From positions 1-7,036 of the forward strand of contig PWQB01000446.1 in the NCBI GenBank assembly GCA_003556955.1: DNA of 7,036 nt. Direction: 5' to 3'. Shown in pieces: positions 4,629-7,036 of this stretch; within the stretch, counting starts at the first letter, position 1, and each line of letters starts with the position of its first letter. Both the position numbers and the translations under genes were made by a program. Below the pieces are notes generated by a model. That model was not told where the DNA came from. It made no database searches and saw nothing but the letters and a program-made list of their open reading frames with translations. The DNA is from Nostocaceae cyanobacterium CSSed10_463m. Its GTDB lineage: Bacteria > Cyanobacteriota > Cyanobacteriia > Cyanobacteriales > Nostocaceae.

Positions 4629-6902
4629 ATGGAAAATGATGCGGCAACGCTCTACTGCCCAAATGATGCTTGTCTGGCTCCCAACCCCTTAACTTACAAG
4701 TTTTGTCAGCGATGCTCTACACCCCTACCCAGACGTTACCTATGGGCTGTAGGGGATGGTTTGAGTTTGGGTAGCCCTGGAGATGTATTAGCCGATCGCT
4801 ATTTGGTGATTAGTAAATCTGTTGTTTTAGATCAGAAGCCAGGACTATTACCCCAATCGCCTACCTTAGATCACTTAGAGGCTCTCAAAGCTTATCTCAG
4901 ACTAATTCCTTATAACCTAAACGTACCACAGGTATATGGAATACTTCCTCTGTCTGAGGGACAGGCTTCGGCTACGCTCAACCCAGGATCTCATCAAGAA
5001 ATATTACTTTTAGAACAGCCACCTTTGTACGCAGACAATTCAGGACTACAAGTGCAGCTATGTAGCCAATTAAACATTGCTTGGCGCGATGCGACATCAA
5101 TGCGTCAACTCAATTGGCTATGGCAGATAGCTAATTTGTGGCAACCTTTGAAAAGTGAGAGGGTGGCTACTAGCTTAATAGATCCTCATTTACTCCGAGT
5201 TAAAGGATCATTAGTCCGCTTGTTAGAATTGCGTGGTGATGGGGAAAAATCACCAGGCTTACCCGAATTAGGGGCATTTTGGCGACAATTAGAATCAGAT
5301 GCTAAACCAGCGATCGCAGAATTTGTTCACCAAGTTAATAATTTTCTCATTGAGGGACAGATTAGTTCAACAGAAATACTCATTGCCATTTTAGATCAAG
5401 GTCTAGCAGAATTAGGAAAATCACAAACTCCCACGACTAGAGTTGTCACCAAAACAGACACCGGGCCAAGTCGTCAACGTAACGAAGATGCCTGTTATCC
5501 TGCCAGTGGCACAGTTGTGAGTAAACCACCACAGGCATCAGCTTTAGCCATTGTCTGTGACGGCATTGGCGGACACCAAGGAGGCAATGTCGCCTCTAAT
5601 TTAGCCATTGAAACAATTCATCAGCAAGTACAGCAACTGATCAAGGTTCCTTATGATCACATTGAACCTTCATTACTACTAGCTGATTTAGATCATGCGG
5701 CCGCAATTGCCAATGACAAGATTAGCCAACGCAATGACAGCGAAAATCGCCACGCGCGTCAACGTATGGGTACAACCTTAGTCATGGCGTTGCCTATGGC
5801 CCACGAAATGTATATTACTCACGTTGGAGATAGTCGGGCTTACTGGATTACCCGCCACGGTTGTTACCAAGTCACCCTGGATGATGATGTGGCTTCTCGT
5901 GAGGTCAGACTCGGCTATGCTATCTATCGTGAAGCTGTACAACAGCCTAGCGCTGGTTCTCTGGTGCAAGCGTTAGGAATGAGTGCGAGTAATTCCTTAC
6001 ATCCGACTTCTCAAAGGTTTATCTTGGATGAAGATGCAATTTTTTTACTGACATCAGATGGATTGAGTGATTTTGACCGGGTGGAAGATTATTGGGAAAC
6101 AGAAATTTTACCAATTTTAACTGGTGAATTTGATATAGTCCAGGCCGCTGACAAGTTGGTAGAACTTGCTAACATCAAAAACGGACATGATAATGTCACT
6201 TTGGCATTATTACATCATCAAGTCCAATATCACGAACCAGATGCCACCATCAAAGCCGTCATTCCAGATATTTCCTTATTCTCAGCTACCAGGGCTGAAA
6301 CTCAAGGCTTACAACCTACATTACTAGATGGTAGCCCTAATCAAAAAACAAAAGTCATTCCAGAAAATCAACCCAAGACCATTGCTAAACTGCCCTTACA
6401 TTTGATCGTTCCCTTAGTGTTGGCCGGCTTGGCTGGTTCAGTGGGATACTGGATCATGCAATTGCGATCGCCATCACCATCAGATACTATTCCCACAACC
6501 ATAGAGGCAACTCCTAATCCTACCGTTACAGAAGGCTCCCTTGATGACATCGCTCCTGGTTGGGTAATTCAAACCCCACTGGAAATTCCTGAGAATAATC
6601 TGCAAATCCTTCCTGCCAACAGTTTTTGGGAAGTGATTGAAATCCAACCCAATCCTCAACCGGGGACTGGAGATTTTTTAATAAATCTGCGACTCTGCAC
6701 TCAAGAGACAACAAACCCATCCACTAATAAACCTTTACCGCCAGGAGTTCAGACACGGTGGATAGAATTATCTCAACTGCAAACTTTGTCACTCTCTGTC
6801 TGGCCACCCAATGTAGAAAATGTCTGTAATTTCACCTCTAGCTCAACTCCTACAGCAAACGACAGCATAAATTCTCCCAAAACTGAGTTAAACGCTCGTT
6901 AA
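4629..6902 (+). CDS. Membrane-anchored PP2C-type protein phosphatase
   Basis: A predicted metal-dependent Ser/Thr protein phosphatase of 757 residues. Domains in order: a four-cysteine zinc ribbon (C10-x4-C15, C26-x2-C29); a region at about 52-260 that resembles a kinase fold in outline (LADRYLVISKS at 54-64, NWLWQIANLWQPL at 162-174) but lacks HRD and DFG motifs; a PP2C catalytic domain at about 272-530; a Pro/Thr-rich linker; one membrane helix at about 588-611; and a C-terminal domain of about 145 residues. PP2C motifs are complete: RNED (284-287), DGIGGHQGG (311-319), GTT (381-383), HVGDSRAY (398-405), SDG (476-478), GHDNVT (519-524), with metal-binding aspartates D287, D311, D477 and D521. 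With the catalytic part cytoplasmic, the tail would lie outside the membrane; it holds just two cysteines (C690, C733). The target is unknown. No Shine-Dalgarno site is evident. The gene follows the atp terminator, so it is probably transcribed separately. Confidence 0.9.
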   Translation: MENDAATLYCPNDACLAPNPLTYKFCQRCSTPLPRRYLWAVGDGLSLGSPGDVLADRYLVISKSVVLDQKPGLLPQSPTLDHLEALKAYLRLIPYNLNVPQVYGILPLSEGQASATLNPGSHQEILLLEQPPLYADNSGLQVQLCSQLNIAWRDATSMRQLNWLWQIANLWQPLKSERVATSLIDPHLLRVKGSLVRLLELRGDGEKSPGLPELGAFWRQLESDAKPAIAEFVHQVNNFLIEGQISSTEILIAILDQGLAELGKSQTPTTRVVTKTDTGPSRQRNEDACYPASGTVVSKPPQASALAIVCDGIGGHQGGNVASNLAIETIHQQVQQLIKVPYDHIEPSLLLADLDHAAAIANDKISQRNDSENRHARQRMGTTLVMALPMAHEMYITHVGDSRAYWITRHGCYQVTLDDDVASREVRLGYAIYREAVQQPSAGSLVQALGMSASNSLHPTSQRFILDEDAIFLLTSDGLSDFDRVEDYWETEILPILTGEFDIVQAADKLVELANIKNGHDNVTLALLHHQVQYHEPDATIKAVIPDISLFSATRAETQGLQPTLLDGSPNQKTKVIPENQPKTIAKLPLHLIVPLVLAGLAGSVGYWIMQLRSPSPSDTIPTTIEATPNPTVTEGSLDDIAPGWVIQTPLEIPENNLQILPANSFWEVIEIQPNPQPGTGDFLINLRLCTQETTNPSTNKPLPPGVQTRWIELSQLQTLSLSVWPPNVENVCNFTSSSTPTANDSINSPKTELNAR
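4961..4983. repeat. Possible in-frame small dispersed repeat
   Basis: AGGCTTCGGCTACGCTCA (4963-4980) and its edges resemble a sequence (variants of GCTTCGGCTACGCTCAGC) that I remember as recurring often in Nostoc genomes. Here it is read in frame as Gly-Gln-Ala-Ser-Ala-Thr-Leu-Asn (residues 111-118) and lies in the poorly conserved kinase-like region. The match to a repeat family is from memory only. Confidence 0.45.
5310..5317. repeat. HIP1 palindrome GCGATCGC in phosphatase gene (first)
   Basis: Exact match in frame as Ala228-Ile229-Ala230, between the kinase-like region and the PP2C domain. Confidence 0.9.
6464..6471. repeat. HIP1 palindrome GCGATCGC in phosphatase gene (second)
   Basis: Exact match spanning codons for Leu612-Arg613-Ser614, right at the end of the membrane helix and the start of the extracytoplasmic linker. 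Confidence 0.9.
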
Positions 6903-7036
6903 ATTGCTGAAAATCTGGAATAATACAGATAATAATTACACAAACAACTCGTCAGAGGAAAATTTTTATTGGCAGCAGGACTTACGCAAAAATTCATCAT
7001 TGTCACCGTAACATCATATTCGGTTCAAAACCTATA
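6903..7036. other. 3' flank of the phosphatase gene
   Basis: AT-rich and without a gene I can support. ATCTG (6913-6917) and CAGAT (6926-6930) form only a 5-bp stem with no T-run, so I do not call a terminator. AGGACTTACGCAAAA at 6977-6991 resembles a motif I associate with ends of mobile elements in cyanobacteria, but no partner is inside the window. Confidence 0.4.

Noticed and set aside
5778..6720. Three antisense ORFs of about 60 codons in the phosphatase gene
   Set aside because: All are opposite strong PP2C or tail coding sequence and have no recognisable features.

Overview
The window comes from a filamentous, probably heterocyst-forming cyanobacterium of the Nostoc/Anabaena type. Three things point there. 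The gene order b, delta, alpha, gamma is the cyanobacterial atp1 arrangement, in which beta and epsilon lie at another locus. The protein sequences resemble Nostocales ATP synthase subunits as I remember them. Five exact copies of the palindrome GCGATCGC (HIP1) and several heptanucleotide tandem repeats are typical of these genomes. The species cannot be fixed from this sequence.

Layout, all on the + strand: 1-120 is a leader or intercistronic stretch with an imperfect hairpin. atpF (subunit b, 121-684) overlaps atpH (delta, 681-1238) by four bases. A repeat-bearing gap of 160 bp precedes atpA (alpha, 1399-2919). A gap of 279 bp, made almost wholly of a 128-bp unit present twice in tandem, precedes atpG (gamma, 3199-4146; often called atpC in cyanobacteria). 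A strong intrinsic terminator at 4173-4219 ends the operon. The next 400 bp hold a second hairpin repeat, a doubtful 40-codon ORF and a possible promoter. Then comes a 757-residue membrane-anchored PP2C-type phosphatase (4629-6902) with an N-terminal four-cysteine zinc ribbon and a degenerate kinase-like region. The last 134 bp contain no gene that I can support.

The four atp genes supply the peripheral stalk (b, delta), the non-catalytic part of the F1 head (alpha) and the rotor shaft (gamma) of the thylakoid F1Fo ATP synthase. The phosphatase looks like a separate transcription unit, and nothing in the sequence ties it to ATP synthase beyond adjacency.

I see no clearly new biological system. 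The features most worth a second look are the repeats. Different but partly related heptamers occupy both large intercistronic gaps. One array supplies the delta stop codon, and the duplicated 128-bp unit runs to within about 20 bp of the gamma start codon. The domain make-up of the phosphatase is the other point of interest.
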